Shown piece by piece: positions 9,240 to 18,923 of a stretch of DNA of 64,000 bases (its first letter is position 1; each line of letters starts with the position of its first letter). The position numbers and the translations under genes are program-made. Under the pieces are notes generated by a model. It searched no databases, was not told the origin of the DNA, and was given only the letters and a program-made list of their open reading frames with translations. Source of the DNA: Bacteroidota bacterium (GTDB lineage: Bacteria; Bacteroidota; Bacteroidia; B-17B0; Aurantibacillaceae); NCBI GenBank assembly GCA_020162035.1, contig JAIUNM010000005.1:124001-188000 (forward strand), read 5' to 3'.

Positions 9240-9920
9240 TTATGGTTTAAATAAATCGGGGCGTTTAATTTTTGTTCTAATTAAGCTTTGTTCGTGCCTC
9301 CATTGTTCAATTTTTGCAGTATGACCACTTAATAAAATTTCTGGAACTTCCCAGCCTTTGTAGTGTGCGGGCCTGGTGTAAACTGGTGGTGCTAATAAGT
9401 TGTCTTGAAAAGAATCACTTAATGCAGAAGTTTCGTCATTTAAAACGCCTGGAATTAACCTAATAATAGCATCGCTTAAAATTGCAGCCGGCAACTCGCC
9501 TCCACTTAAAACAAAATCACCTACACTAATTTCTTTTGTAATTAAATGTTCTCTTACGCGCTCATCTATGCCTTTATAATGGCCGCACAAAATAATAATG
9601 TTTTTAAGTAACGACAATTTATTGCATAAGTTTTGATTAAGCACTTCTCCATCTGGACTCATGTAAATAATTTCATCATAACTACATTTACTTTTTAAAT
9701 GGTTTATACATTTGTCTATAGGTTCTATCATTAAAACCATTCCTGCTCCACCACCAAATGGATAATCATCAATTTGTTTTTGTTTATTTTCTATTGCAAA
9801 ATCACGTAAATTAATTAAATTAATTTGAGCTAAATTTTTGTCTTGTGCTCTTTTTAAAATAGAATGATTAAATGCACTAAGCATTAATTCTGGAACTGCG
9901 CTTATAATATCTATTTTCAT
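9240..9920 (-). CDS. trmD: tRNA (guanine(37)-N1)-methyltransferase
   Basis: Methylates G37 next to the anticodon using S-adenosylmethionine, preventing +1 frameshifts. The 226-residue length is normal. Family motifs are [11 protein letters not shown] at 51-61, [11 protein letters not shown] at 86-96, [12 protein letters not shown] at 111-122 and [11 protein letters not shown] at 132-142, the trefoil-knot SAM site. It starts two bases after the metallophosphoesterase stop, so both are probably one transcript. It is not in the rpsP-rimM-rplS setting common elsewhere. Confidence 0.96.
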   Translation of the reverse strand: MKIDIISAVPELMLSAFNHSILKRAQDKNLAQINLINLRDFAIENKQKQIDDYPFGGGAGMVLMIEPIDKCINHLKSKCSYDEIIYMSPDGEVLNQNLCNKLSLLKNIIILCGHYKGIDERVREHLITKEISVGDFVLSGGELPAAILSDAIIRLIPGVLNDETSALSDSFQDNLLAPPVYTRPAHYKGWEVPEILLSGHTAKIEQWRHEQSLIRTKIKRPDLFKP

Positions 9921-9922
9921 AA

Positions 9923-11170
9923 TTAAGCAGATTGTAATTCAATTACTGTTATTTCTGGCCAAATTCCTAATCGCCCCGGATAACCCAAAAATCCTAAGCC
10001 TCTGTTTACATATAAGTATTGTTCGCCATCTTTATATAAACCTGCCCAGTTTTTGTATAAAAATTTAACCGGGCTCCACTTTAAGTTTGGAATTTCAATA
10101 CCAAACTGCATACCATGTGTGTGCCCACTTAAGGTTAAATCAATATCTTTATAATCCTTAATAACTTGCATATCCCAATGGCTTGGGTCGTGGCTCATAA
10201 GGATTTTAAATGGATACTCTTCCGTATCAGCATGTGCTAAATTCATTTTACCATATTTAGGAAAATGCCCTTTGCCTCCCCAGTTTTCAATACCTAATAA
10301 AGCAATTTTACTATTTCCGCGTTCAATAGCAATATGCTCGTTCATTAGTAAACGCCAGCCGCATTTTTTTTGAATTTCTTTTAATTTTTCTAAATTTTTT
10401 TCTTTTTCTCCTTCGGACCATTGAACATAATCACCATAATCGTGATTACCTAGTACCGAAAAAACACCATGTGGGGCATTTAATTTAGAATATACATTTT
10501 CAAAACCTTCCGTTTCATCAGCTCTATTATTTACTAAGTCTCCTGTAAATAAAATTATATCTGCTTTTTGTTGCATAACTATGTCAAAAGCATGTTCAAG
10601 TGCGTTTGAGTTAAAAAAACTTCCTGTATGAATGTCGCTTATTTGAACTATTTTAAAGCCATTAAAATCAGCAGGTAATTTGTTTGATTTAACTTTAGCA
10701 TGATGAACTCTATATTTGTAGGCCCCTCTAATAATTCCGTAAACAAAACCTATTGCCGGCACAACCGCAAAGCCAACAGCAAGTTGACTAAAAAATTTTA
10801 TTCTGCTAATTTTTACAGCTTGCCCATTAACATCAACACCTGTACTTGTAATTAATTGGTATATCCATCTAATACCCCTGTAAAAATCATCTAAAATTAA
10901 AAAGGCACAGCCTAAAAGCTTGCACACCAATAAAATTAGGGCTATTGAAGAAACAAACCTAAACCAATCTGGCCATTTTGTTGGCGAATAAAACATTCCA
11001 ATTAAAGGAATAATTATATTAAAAGCCATTAAAAGATACTCGATTGTAAAAACTACATTTTTTGTTTTAGGATTAAAGTTTGACACAAAGCCTTTAACAG
11101 CTTGGTAAAAATACAATTCAACAATTGCTACAAAAAGAAAAAAAAGAAAAAATCTAAACGAGTCCCACAT
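9923..11170 (-). CDS. Membrane-anchored calcineurin-like metallophosphoesterase
   Basis: A 415-residue protein with about four N-terminal membrane helices (within residues 5-145) and a C-terminal metallophosphoesterase domain. Metal-ligand motifs appear in order: QISDIHTG at 176-183, FTGDLVNN at 208-215, LGNHDYG at 240-246, and [11 protein letters not shown] near 353. This layout matches the YkuE-like group; the substrate may be a phospholipid or nucleotide and cannot be read from sequence. It is the first gene of a two-gene unit with trmD. Confidence 0.87.
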   Translation of the reverse strand: MWDSFRFFLFFLFVAIVELYFYQAVKGFVSNFNPKTKNVVFTIEYLLMAFNIIIPLIGMFYSPTKWPDWFRFVSSIALILLVCKLLGCAFLILDDFYRGIRWIYQLITSTGVDVNGQAVKISRIKFFSQLAVGFAVVPAIGFVYGIIRGAYKYRVHHAKVKSNKLPADFNGFKIVQISDIHTGSFFNSNALEHAFDIVMQQKADIILFTGDLVNNRADETEGFENVYSKLNAPHGVFSVLGNHDYGDYVQWSEGEKEKNLEKLKEIQKKCGWRLLMNEHIAIERGNSKIALLGIENWGGKGHFPKYGKMNLAHADTEEYPFKILMSHDPSHWDMQVIKDYKDIDLTLSGHTHGMQFGIEIPNLKWSPVKFLYKNWAGLYKDGEQYLYVNRGLGFLGYPGRLGIWPEITVIELQSA

Positions 11171-11298
11171 TTTTATTTTTTTATTATTTAGTGCATTACA
11201 CTAAAAATTTATTTGCTAAAATTAATTAAATAATAAATGTGCTATTTACAGTGAGATGTTAATTATTTGCAAAATTGAATTACAATGTATTTGCTGTT

Positions 11299-11306
11299 TA
11301 TCTTTA
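11299..11306 (+). promoter_or_regulatory. TAnnTTTA -7 element of the double ddl gene
   Basis: TATCTTTA, a TAnnTTTR element ten bases before the ATG at 11317, in the gap shared with the divergent metallophosphoesterase gene. Confidence 0.45.
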
Positions 11307-11316
11307 CTTTTAAATC

Positions 11317-14049
11317 ATGGGTAAAATAAAAGTAGGCATTTTTTTTGGTGGTCGTTCAAAAGAACGAGAAATTTCTTTTGCAGGAGGTAGAACAGTTTAT
11401 GACAATTTGAATAAATCAATTTTTGAAGCTATTCCTTTGTTTGTTGATTCATTTGGTAATTTTGTTTTGTTAGACTGGAACTTTGTTTACAAAGGTACAA
11501 TAAGAGATTTTTATCCGCCTGTTGAATTTATTCCAGCAACAAATATAGATTTTCAATTTTACGCCGAAAATTTAGGAAATTTATCTGTTAAACAACAAGA
11601 TGAACTCATTTCAAAAATTGGCAAAAAAGTACAATTAACTGAACTACAAAATTTAATTGATTTTGCTTTTTTAGCATTGCATGGGCCTTATGGCGAAGAT
11701 GGTAGAATACAAGGATTATTAGAGTACGTAGGAATCCCTTATTCAGGAAGTGGGATTTTACCAAGCGCTATTGGTATTGATAAAAGCGTTCAAAAACGTT
11801 TAATGGTAAATGCAGGATTTAACAGTCCAAAATATTTTACCATAGATAGAGAAGATTGGATTAACGGAAATGTAAAAGGTGTTTGGCAAAAAGCTAAAAC
11901 AGAAATTGGTTTACCAATAGTAATTAAGCCAGCAAACCAAGGCTCATCAATTGGTATTTCAATATTTAATGAAGATAATGAAACCAATTTTATGGCTGCG
12001 GTTGAAAAAGCTTTTTTTACAAAATGGCTCGATTGCAATTATTGGAAAAAATTATCAGATAAAGAAAAAACAGAATTTGTTCGTAGTTTATCCGATATAC
12101 GTGAAGGAATAGGAATGCCATTAAAAATTAATGTAAATCTTGTCAATTCGAGCGAAGTCGAGAAAGAAAACGTATTAATATTTTACAATCCTTACGATTT
12201 AATTTCTTTTTTAAATAATAATTGTAACTCAACTGATGGCTTTGTGTTAGAAGCACTAGACGGCGAAAGTACTGTTATGATTGAAGGGTTTATTGATGGA
12301 AAAGAATTTTCTTGTATAGTTTTAGAAGATACAGATTCTAACGGTTTGGTAATTGCTTTACCTCCAACTGAAATAAGAAAAGGAAAAGAACTATTTGACT
12401 ATAGAAGCAAATATTTACCAGGATTGTCTCGTAAAATTACACCCATAGAAGTTGATGATAAACATATTAATGCTATTAGAACAGAATGCGAACGTTTATT
12501 TTCTGAATTATCTTTTGATGTGTATGCCCGTATTGATGGCTTTTTAGGAACAGACGGGAAAGTTTATTTAAACGATCCCAATACAACTTCTGGGATGATG
12601 CCATCTTCTTTCTTTTTTCATCAAGCGGCTGAAATTGGTTTAACCCCTTCTCAATTTTTAACGTATATCATTCGCACATCGTTAAGTAAACGTATTAAAA
12701 ATGCTAAAGGCGATTATTCGTTTGTTCCATTATTAAATAAACTCGACTCATTAATTATTAGTGATAAAAGCGCAACAAACACTAAAATTCCTGTTGCAGT
12801 AATACTAGGAGGTTACTCTTCAGAAAGACACATATCAGTTGAGAGTGGAAGAAATATTTTTGAAAAATTGGCTTCGTCAGAAAAATATGCTCCAATTCCT
12901 GTTTTTTTAACTGGCAAAAGTAATAATCATTTAATGTATCAGTTGCCTATTAATGCACTTTTAAAAGATAATGCAGATGACATTAATGATAAAATAAATA
13001 ATTGGAAAATTCATCCTGTTGTAAAAAACATCATTGATAAATGCAATGTAATTACAGAAAAATATGGATCATCAAATAATTTAAACGCACCTAAACAATT
13101 AAATTACGAAACTTTAGCAAAAGAAGTAAAACAAGTATTTATTGCCTTGCATGGTAGGCCAGGCGAAGATGGTGCAGTGCAAGAACAATTAGAAAAAGTG
13201 GGTTTATCTTACAATGGTTCTGGAAAAGAAAGCTCATCAATTACAATTGATAAATACACTACCAATGAAATTTTAAATAAAAATGGTTTTTTAGTTGCTA
13301 AGCATTGTTTAATTACAATTGATGATTGGAATGAAAACAAAGAAAAAATAAAACAAAAACTTCAAAACGATTTTTCGTACCCATTAATTTCAAAGCCGGT
13401 TGATGATGGTTGTAGTAGTGCTGTTAAAATGATAAAAAACTTTGAAGAGTTTGAGGCTTTTGCAACTTTAATGTTTAGAACTACTCAAGCATTCGACTCT
13501 AAAGCTGCAAGTTTATTACACATAAAAGACAAAGAAGAATTTCCGCAAAAGCAAGTTATTTTAGTTGAAGAGTTAATTAGTAAAAATGGCGCAAAACATT
13601 TTTTAGAAATTACAGGCGGAATGCTTACTAAATTTAATAGTAAAGGAGAAATTGAATATGAAGTATTTGAGGCCTCTGAAGCATTAGCAAGTGGAGAAAT
13701 TTTAAGTTTAGAGGAAAAATTTTTAGCAGGACAAGGTCAAAACATTACTCCAGCAAGATATTCGAGAAACGAAACTGAAAGACAACTCATTTCAAATAAA
13801 GTAAAAGAAACACTTGGATCTGCTGCAAAAGTTTTAAATATTGTGGGTTATTGTAGGATAGATGCTTTTGTAAGAATTTTTGACGCCAATAAAGTTGAAG
13901 TAATTTTTATAGAAGTTAATTCTTTACCAGGAATGACACCAGCCACATGTATTTATCATCAAGCAGCAATTAACGGTTATAAACCTTATAATTTTATTGA
14001 TAGTATTTTAGATTTTGGGTTTAAACGAAACACAGTTTCGGTAAATTAA
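11317..14049 (+). CDS. Tandem (two-unit) D-alanine--D-alanine ligase
   Basis: A 910-residue protein holding two complete Ddl-type ATP-grasp units; ordinary Ddl has about 310-360 residues. Unit A (~1-480) has GGRSKEREIS (Glu16), ALHGPYGEDG, GSSIG (Ser210), DYRSKYL (Tyr366) and DPNTTSGM (Asp420, Asn422). Unit B (~490-910) has GGYSSERHIS (Glu503), ALHGRPGEDG, GCSSAV (Cys699), EEKFLAG (Phe802) and EVNSLPGM (Glu866, Asn868). Unit A also carries an insert of ~60 residues after the GSSIG strand. The product D-Ala-D-Ala is needed for peptidoglycan. Unit A has the normal specificity triad but Asp for the usual Mg-binding Glu; unit B the reverse. No other cell-wall gene is adjacent. Confidence 0.9.
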   Translation: MGKIKVGIFFGGRSKEREISFAGGRTVYDNLNKSIFEAIPLFVDSFGNFVLLDWNFVYKGTIRDFYPPVEFIPATNIDFQFYAENLGNLSVKQQDELISKIGKKVQLTELQNLIDFAFLALHGPYGEDGRIQGLLEYVGIPYSGSGILPSAIGIDKSVQKRLMVNAGFNSPKYFTIDREDWINGNVKGVWQKAKTEIGLPIVIKPANQGSSIGISIFNEDNETNFMAAVEKAFFTKWLDCNYWKKLSDKEKTEFVRSLSDIREGIGMPLKINVNLVNSSEVEKENVLIFYNPYDLISFLNNNCNSTDGFVLEALDGESTVMIEGFIDGKEFSCIVLEDTDSNGLVIALPPTEIRKGKELFDYRSKYLPGLSRKITPIEVDDKHINAIRTECERLFSELSFDVYARIDGFLGTDGKVYLNDPNTTSGMMPSSFFFHQAAEIGLTPSQFLTYIIRTSLSKRIKNAKGDYSFVPLLNKLDSLIISDKSATNTKIPVAVILGGYSSERHISVESGRNIFEKLASSEKYAPIPVFLTGKSNNHLMYQLPINALLKDNADDINDKINNWKIHPVVKNIIDKCNVITEKYGSSNNLNAPKQLNYETLAKEVKQVFIALHGRPGEDGAVQEQLEKVGLSYNGSGKESSSITIDKYTTNEILNKNGFLVAKHCLITIDDWNENKEKIKQKLQNDFSYPLISKPVDDGCSSAVKMIKNFEEFEAFATLMFRTTQAFDSKAASLLHIKDKEEFPQKQVILVEELISKNGAKHFLEITGGMLTKFNSKGEIEYEVFEASEALASGEILSLEEKFLAGQGQNITPARYSRNETERQLISNKVKETLGSAAKVLNIVGYCRIDAFVRIFDANKVEVIFIEVNSLPGMTPATCIYHQAAINGYKPYNFIDSILDFGFKRNTVSVN

Positions 14050-14651
14050 CGGTGAAATGTAATACCTAAACCAATAACATCTTGTAAGTTATCAGGGCTG
14101 TTAAAAACATTTCCGTTTGATAAGTGTAAAACGTTTAAACTTATCTCTATTTTTTTATTAATAAAATAGCTTAAACTTATTTGATGATGAAATGCTGCGC
14201 CCATTCCCACAAATCCATCATTTAATTTTTTATTTACAACTTCGCACCAAGCAATCCCTATTTGATAATTAAAATAAGTGTTTTTAAATAATAAAAAGGA
14301 GTTTCTAAATCCACCGCCAATTGCATAATTACCATAATTTGAATGGTGTAAAAAAAGCACCACATTTGTTTTTAAAAGTTTATCGTGTGCAATATTATTT
14401 AAATAGTTTAAAGCGATTTCAAAGGGTAGATAAATGTTATAAGTTAAATTAAAAGGGCTAAAAGATTGTGTAAGGTCTCTGTTTCTATAAGCACCGCCTA
14501 TAAACTCTCCTCTAAATTTTTTAATATATAAATTAAATGCGCCTCTGTTACTACAATTAGATAAATTTATACTATCTAAGCTATTACTTTGAGCAAAACA
14601 ATTGTAATTAATTAAAATTAATGTAACTAATATTTTAAGTTTTTGCTGCAT
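14046..14651 (-). CDS. PagL-like outer-membrane barrel (probable lipid A deacylase)
   Basis: About 201 residues from the ATG at 14651, which puts a signal peptide (KILVTLILINYNCFAQ) at the N-terminus; an ATG at 14666 is possible. Alternating aromatic/hydrophobic strands suggest an outer-membrane beta-barrel. H176-L-S178-NGN near the C-terminus matches the His-x-Ser-Asn active-site motif of PagL, which removes the 3-O acyl chain of lipid A. The Glu expected about 12 residues later is not evident (Gln190, Asp191), so activity is uncertain. It overlaps comF by 17 bases and the convergent ddl stop by three (TTAA). Confidence 0.55.
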   Translation of the reverse strand: MQQKLKILVTLILINYNCFAQSNSLDSINLSNCSNRGAFNLYIKKFRGEFIGGAYRNRDLTQSFSPFNLTYNIYLPFEIALNYLNNIAHDKLLKTNVVLFLHHSNYGNYAIGGGFRNSFLLFKNTYFNYQIGIAWCEVVNKKLNDGFVGMGAAFHHQISLSYFINKKIEISLNVLHLSNGNVFNSPDNLQDVIGLGITFHR

Positions 14652-15315
14652 AGGCAATACTTCCAATGGTTATTTTTATGCCTTCAACAGCTTTTAAATG
14701 TTGCCAGGCAGCTTCTATTGTTGCGCCGGTTGTAATTACATCATCAACCAACAACACATGTTTGTTTATTAATTCATTTGGATTTGTTAATGAAAAAACA
14801 CCTTCTACATTTTGCCAACGCTCGTATTTTCTTTTTTTTGTTTGAGTGCGTGTGTTTGTTTCTCTAATTAAATTATTTGATATTATTGGTAAATTAGACT
14901 GTTTACTAATTCCTTTAGCAAAAATCTCGCTTTGGTTAAATCCTCTCTGTTTTAATTTTTTAGCGTGTAAAGGAATTGGAATTATACAATCCAAATCATT
15001 TAAATCATTTTTAAACTTTAATGCAAATTGGTTACCAATAAATTCAGCTAACTCATTTTGTTCTTGATATTTTATTGAGTGTAGTAGTTTTTGTACTTTT
15101 CCATCTTTTAAAAACACATATAAACAAAACGTGTTTTTAACAGGTATTCGTCCTGCAAAAATTAAATTTATTTTGCTCTTATGTTGATTTACGCTGTTAG
15201 GTAAGTTAATTAGGCATTTATTACACATAAACTGTTCGTGCTTATAAAGAACATCTAAACAAGCTTCGCAATTTCTTGGAAATATTAATGACAAAAAATC
15301 GTTAATAAAACTCAT
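14635..15315 (-). CDS. ComF family amidophosphoribosyltransferase-like protein
   Basis: 226 residues. The N-terminal zinc finger has Cys16, Cys19, Cys31 and Cys34. The C-terminal phosphoribosyltransferase fold has the PRPP loop LLVDDVITTGAT at 188-199. ComF helps DNA uptake in naturally competent bacteria, where it acts on the incoming single strand; in Bacteroidota it is widespread and often unlinked to other com genes, as here. The PagL-like gene starts inside its 3' end. Confidence 0.9.
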   Translation of the reverse strand: MSFINDFLSLIFPRNCEACLDVLYKHEQFMCNKCLINLPNSVNQHKSKINLIFAGRIPVKNTFCLYVFLKDGKVQKLLHSIKYQEQNELAEFIGNQFALKFKNDLNDLDCIIPIPLHAKKLKQRGFNQSEIFAKGISKQSNLPIISNNLIRETNTRTQTKKRKYERWQNVEGVFSLTNPNELINKHVLLVDDVITTGATIEAAWQHLKAVEGIKITIGSIAYAAKT

Positions 15316-15347
15316 AACACTCTTTCAAAAATACAATTAAAGATTTG

Positions 15348-15355
15348 TAATTTTG
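15348..15355 (+). promoter_or_regulatory. TAnnTTTG -7 element
   Basis: TAATTTTG, 18 bases before the ATG of the coiled-coil protein. A TTTC about 22 bases further upstream could be the -33 element. Confidence 0.5.
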
Positions 15356-15373
15356 TGTTAAATTAATCACACA

Positions 15374-16291
15374 ATGTCAGAACAACAAAAAGATAAAAAA
15401 AACAGGTTAGTTTTTTTATGGATTTTAATTATATTCTTACTAATTACTAACGGTATAACGGGTTGGTTATTATTTACAGAAAAAAATAAAATTGTAGAAC
15501 AAAAAATTGTAACCGAAAAAATCATTATAGAACGTGATAATGTGAAAAATGATTTATTAGCATTAAAAACAGATTTTGATGGTTTAAAAACCAATAATGC
15601 TGCAATGCAAGCAGATATTGATGAAAAAAAGGCTAGAATTGAAGAGTTAATTAAAGAAGCCGAAAAACATAAAGGCGATGCTTATATTATTGCTAAACTC
15701 AGAAAAGAAACTGAAACATTACGCGAAATAATGAAAGGTTATGTTAAAACAATTGATTCGTTAAATACATTAAATCAAAATTTAGTTGCTGAAAAGAAAA
15801 CAGTTTTAAAACAATTAGATGAACAAAAAGAAAAAGAAAGTACTTTAATTAAAGAGAAAGAAGAGCTAAAAACAACAATTGCAAAAGGAAGTATTTTAAC
15901 CTGTTTTAATATTACAGCAAAAGGTGTTCAATTAAAACGTGGTGGTAAAAAAGAAGTAGAAACTAGCAAAGCAAGAAAAGCAGAAAAAATAAAAGTTACT
16001 TTTTCTTTAGGCGAAAATAAAATAGCAAAAGCTGGCGAAAAAACAGTTTACATTAGAATTATTACTCCCGATGGTAAAGAAATGGCAAAAAGTTACGACG
16101 ATGGCTATAAATTTACTTTTAATAAAAGTAGTGGCTATTATGCTGGTAAAGAAACATTAAATTATGCAAATGTTGAAATTACAGGTGTTACATACTGCGA
16201 AGGGCAAGGAGAAATGGTTAGTGGTAATTACATAATTGAAGTTACTTGTGATGGTGTAGTAATTGGAAGCTCTAATTTAAAACTTGATTAG
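15374..16291 (+). CDS. Membrane-anchored coiled-coil protein, function unknown
   Basis: 305 residues: a short charged cytoplasmic tail, one membrane helix at about 13-35 (LVFLWILIIFLLITNGITG), a heptad-rich coiled coil at about 40-165, and a C-terminal domain (~170-305) predicted beta-rich with a Lys-rich stretch (KRGGKKEVETSKARKAEK). The topology puts the coiled coil outside the cytoplasm. From memory, proteins of this shape are common conserved unknowns in Bacteroidota. The YqgE gene starts three bases after its stop. Confidence 0.8.
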   Translation: MSEQQKDKKNRLVFLWILIIFLLITNGITGWLLFTEKNKIVEQKIVTEKIIIERDNVKNDLLALKTDFDGLKTNNAAMQADIDEKKARIEELIKEAEKHKGDAYIIAKLRKETETLREIMKGYVKTIDSLNTLNQNLVAEKKTVLKQLDEQKEKESTLIKEKEELKTTIAKGSILTCFNITAKGVQLKRGGKKEVETSKARKAEKIKVTFSLGENKIAKAGEKTVYIRIITPDGKEMAKSYDDGYKFTFNKSSGYYAGKETLNYANVEITGVTYCEGQGEMVSGNYIIEVTCDGVVIGSSNLKLD

Positions 16292-16294
16292 GTT

Positions 16295-16834
16295 TTGAAT
16301 TTTAATTTTTTAATAGCACACCCTTTATCTTTTGATAGTTTTTTTAATAAATCTGTTGTATTAATTACAAGCCATTCAAACGAAGAGAGTTTTGGTTTTG
16401 TTATTAACTTTAAAACACTGTTTAAACTACGCGATTTAAGGCCACAAATAAAAAACGGAAACATTCCAATATTTGATGGAGGGCCTGTTGGAAGAAATCA
16501 ATTATTTTATATTCATTCATTAGGTGAAACTATCCCAAACTCTCAACTAATTTCTCAAAACATATATATTGGTGGAGATTTTGATGAAATTTTAAACGCT
16601 GTAGAAACAGGCGCCGCAAACGAAAACAATCTTAAATTAATTATGGGTTATAGCGGTTGGGGGCAATTACAGCTACAAAACGAAATTGAAAAAAAACATT
16701 GGTTTATCAACAAAGCAAACTCCAAACAAATTTTTGAAATAAATGTTGAATCTATTTGGAAAAAACAATTAGAAAAAATTAAACCGTCTTACACCATTTT
16801 TGGCGATTTTAGCACACAACCTTCTATTAATTAA
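16295..16834 (+). CDS. YqgE/AlgH family protein
   Basis: 179 residues with the family's opening FLIAHPLSFDSFFNKSVVLI, the ESFGFVIN segment, the FDGGPVGRNQLFYIH core and GYSGWGQLQLQNEI. Function in the family is poorly defined. The gene has no ATG at the family's usual start; TTG at 16295, three bases after the previous stop, gives the right N-terminus. It is co-directional with the coiled-coil gene and faces the M1 peptidase. Confidence 0.9.
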   Translation: MNFNFLIAHPLSFDSFFNKSVVLITSHSNEESFGFVINFKTLFKLRDLRPQIKNGNIPIFDGGPVGRNQLFYIHSLGETIPNSQLISQNIYIGGDFDEILNAVETGAANENNLKLIMGYSGWGQLQLQNEIEKKHWFINKANSKQIFEINVESIWKKQLEKIKPSYTIFGDFSTQPSIN

Positions 16835-16845
16835 ACCCTGTGTTC

Positions 16846-18834
16846 TTATTCTTTTATTAACTTAGAAATTTTTAGGATTTGATTTTGTTTGTTTTTTATT
16901 GAAACAAAACAAATGCCTGTTTTTAAATTTATACTTAACGTTTGTTGAGTGCCTATAACTGTGTGTTTTGAAATTAATTTTCCGTTTACATCAAGTAACT
17001 CTATACAATCTGCATCGTTAGTTAAATTGCTAATTTGAATTTCGTTTTTAAAAGGGTTTGGGCCAACTGTAATTAATAAGTTTTTAATTTGATTTTCAGA
17101 AACTCCAACAATTAAGTTTGGATCAAAAGTTGGGCCTACAACTTTATTAATTACAAAATTATTAGGGTCGCAAACAACACTTGTAACAGTCCCTTGCAAT
17201 GCAACAGTATAAGTTTCAATATTTACATTATGGTTTACTCTAATTATAGTATCAGACATTGAAGTTCTTGAAATTTTATATTCCATTGGTGTAATAAAAA
17301 CAGGAACACTACTAGGCATGCTTGTGGTTTGGTTACTCTTTAACACAAATGTATTTCCAATTTTATTATAAGTAACATTAAATGTAGGGTAACCCTCGCC
17401 ATAATACCATTGATTAAAAAACTGTGTAGCGCTTATGCCTGTTTGTGTTTGATAATAATTTTTAAAATCAACAGCACTTGCGGTATTAAATTTATATGTA
17501 TTTAAAAATCCCCTTAAAGTATTAAACCACAAACTATCATTATTGGTTACAAATTGTAATGTTCTAATAATTGAGCCTCCTTTATCATAAGTTAATCTGC
17601 TATCAAAAATTCTGTTAGCGTCCATTGTATCATTACCTGTAAAAAAAATACTTCCTCCATTTTGACTCATTACATTACTATGTGCTGTACTTAAATTTGG
17701 TTGTAGGTTTGATGGGTCTAAATATTGTGCGGTTAAATGCTCGCTATAACTTGCAAATCCCTCATTTATCCATATATCTCCCCAAGTTTTACAAGTAACA
17801 TAATCTCCCCACCATTGGTGCCCTAACTCATGCGCATCTACATAATAATCAAAAAAACCTAAACTTGTCATTGTTTGATGCTCCATTCCTCCTCCAAAAG
17901 GCGCCATACAATGTCCGTATTTCTCTTTGTAAAAAGGATACATGCCAAAAAGTTTAGAAAATAAATTTACCACTTGTGGCATTTTATTTAATATGTTTTT
18001 TTGGCTAACAAACCCAACATTATTTATAGCATTATCGTAAATATAATTTTGAATTAAAATAGAGTCTCCTATTAAATATTGAGGTTTTGCATATAAGTTA
18101 TACTCTTTATATTTAGCAATTGCTACTGATATTAAATAATAATCAATTGGGTAATTGCTTTTCCACTCGTAACGTTTTTTGTTTCCAATTGTTACAACAT
18201 TTTTTAATAAACCGTTCGAGCCTACTTTGTTTGCAGAATCTGTTGTTACAAAAACCCAACTACTATCAATTTTATCAGTTAAAATTTGTTTACAAGGCCA
18301 CCAATGGTATGCCGCAATACTTTCGCTTAAACTCCATGTAACTTGGTTTCCCCAACTTCCACTTGTTCCATTACTAAAACCATTACCAATTGCTGCTCCC
18401 CCAACAGGGGCTATTCCGTGGTAATAAACAGAAACTGTAAATGTTGTGCCATTAACTAACGGTGTGGGCGCTTTTATTTTAAGCGAGCTGTCTTGCCTAA
18501 CAAACGGTAAAAACAAACCATTAAATCTAACCGAATCAACTGTGTGATTTTGATGAAGCACAACCATAAAAGTATCCATACTTGAAACGGTTACAGTTGC
18601 AATAGTTTTAACTCCTCCGCTTACATTTTTATTTGTTCTTTCTAAATTTAAATTTAAATGCACAAATTTTACATCATACTTTAACTCATGCGAAATTTGT
18701 GTAGATAAATTTGCTGTTAATTTAGAGTGCTGAATTTGTGATGAAACTGAGGTTTGTTTGTGTTTTGCGCAAAAGTGTATTTGCGCAAAATTATTTAACG
18801 AAAGCAATAAGAATAAAAATGTAATGTTTTTCAT
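16846..18834 (-). CDS. M1 family (gluzincin) aminopeptidase with T9SS type A domain
   Basis: About 662 residues from the ATG at 18834, which begins the signal peptide KNITFLFLLLSLNNFAQ; an ATG at 18867 would add 11 residues before it. The zinc site is H335-ELG-H339 with Glu358 19 residues later in INEGFASY, and GGGMEHQT is the exopeptidase (GxMEN-like) motif. The C-terminal ~80 residues form a T9SS sorting domain (VGPNPFKNEIQI, LLDVNGKLI). It is a secreted or surface peptidase acting on peptide N-termini. Confidence 0.92.
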   Translation of the reverse strand: MKNITFLFLLLSLNNFAQIHFCAKHKQTSVSSQIQHSKLTANLSTQISHELKYDVKFVHLNLNLERTNKNVSGGVKTIATVTVSSMDTFMVVLHQNHTVDSVRFNGLFLPFVRQDSSLKIKAPTPLVNGTTFTVSVYYHGIAPVGGAAIGNGFSNGTSGSWGNQVTWSLSESIAAYHWWPCKQILTDKIDSSWVFVTTDSANKVGSNGLLKNVVTIGNKKRYEWKSNYPIDYYLISVAIAKYKEYNLYAKPQYLIGDSILIQNYIYDNAINNVGFVSQKNILNKMPQVVNLFSKLFGMYPFYKEKYGHCMAPFGGGMEHQTMTSLGFFDYYVDAHELGHQWWGDYVTCKTWGDIWINEGFASYSEHLTAQYLDPSNLQPNLSTAHSNVMSQNGGSIFFTGNDTMDANRIFDSRLTYDKGGSIIRTLQFVTNNDSLWFNTLRGFLNTYKFNTASAVDFKNYYQTQTGISATQFFNQWYYGEGYPTFNVTYNKIGNTFVLKSNQTTSMPSSVPVFITPMEYKISRTSMSDTIIRVNHNVNIETYTVALQGTVTSVVCDPNNFVINKVVGPTFDPNLIVGVSENQIKNLLITVGPNPFKNEIQISNLTNDADCIELLDVNGKLISKHTVIGTQQTLSINLKTGICFVSIKNKQNQILKISKLIKE

Positions 18835-18909
18835 AAAAGATATTTTGCAAATATCAAAAAAATTCAACTAAAATACTTTGCCATTCGTGTATTTTTAGAG
18901 ATTTAGCTT

Positions 18910-18917
18910 TACCTTTA
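18910..18917 (+). promoter_or_regulatory. TAnnTTTA -7 element of hemE
   Basis: TACCTTTA, six bases before the hemE ATG; the short spacing predicts a leaderless or nearly leaderless mRNA. Confidence 0.5.
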
Positions 18918-18923
18918 TACATT

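Noticed and set aside
11187-11205. Palindrome TTTAGTG-N5-CACTAAA upstream of the metallophosphoesterase gene
   Set aside because: A perfect 7-base inverted repeat, but there is only one copy, no T-run and no known operator match; in such AT-rich DNA it is weak evidence.
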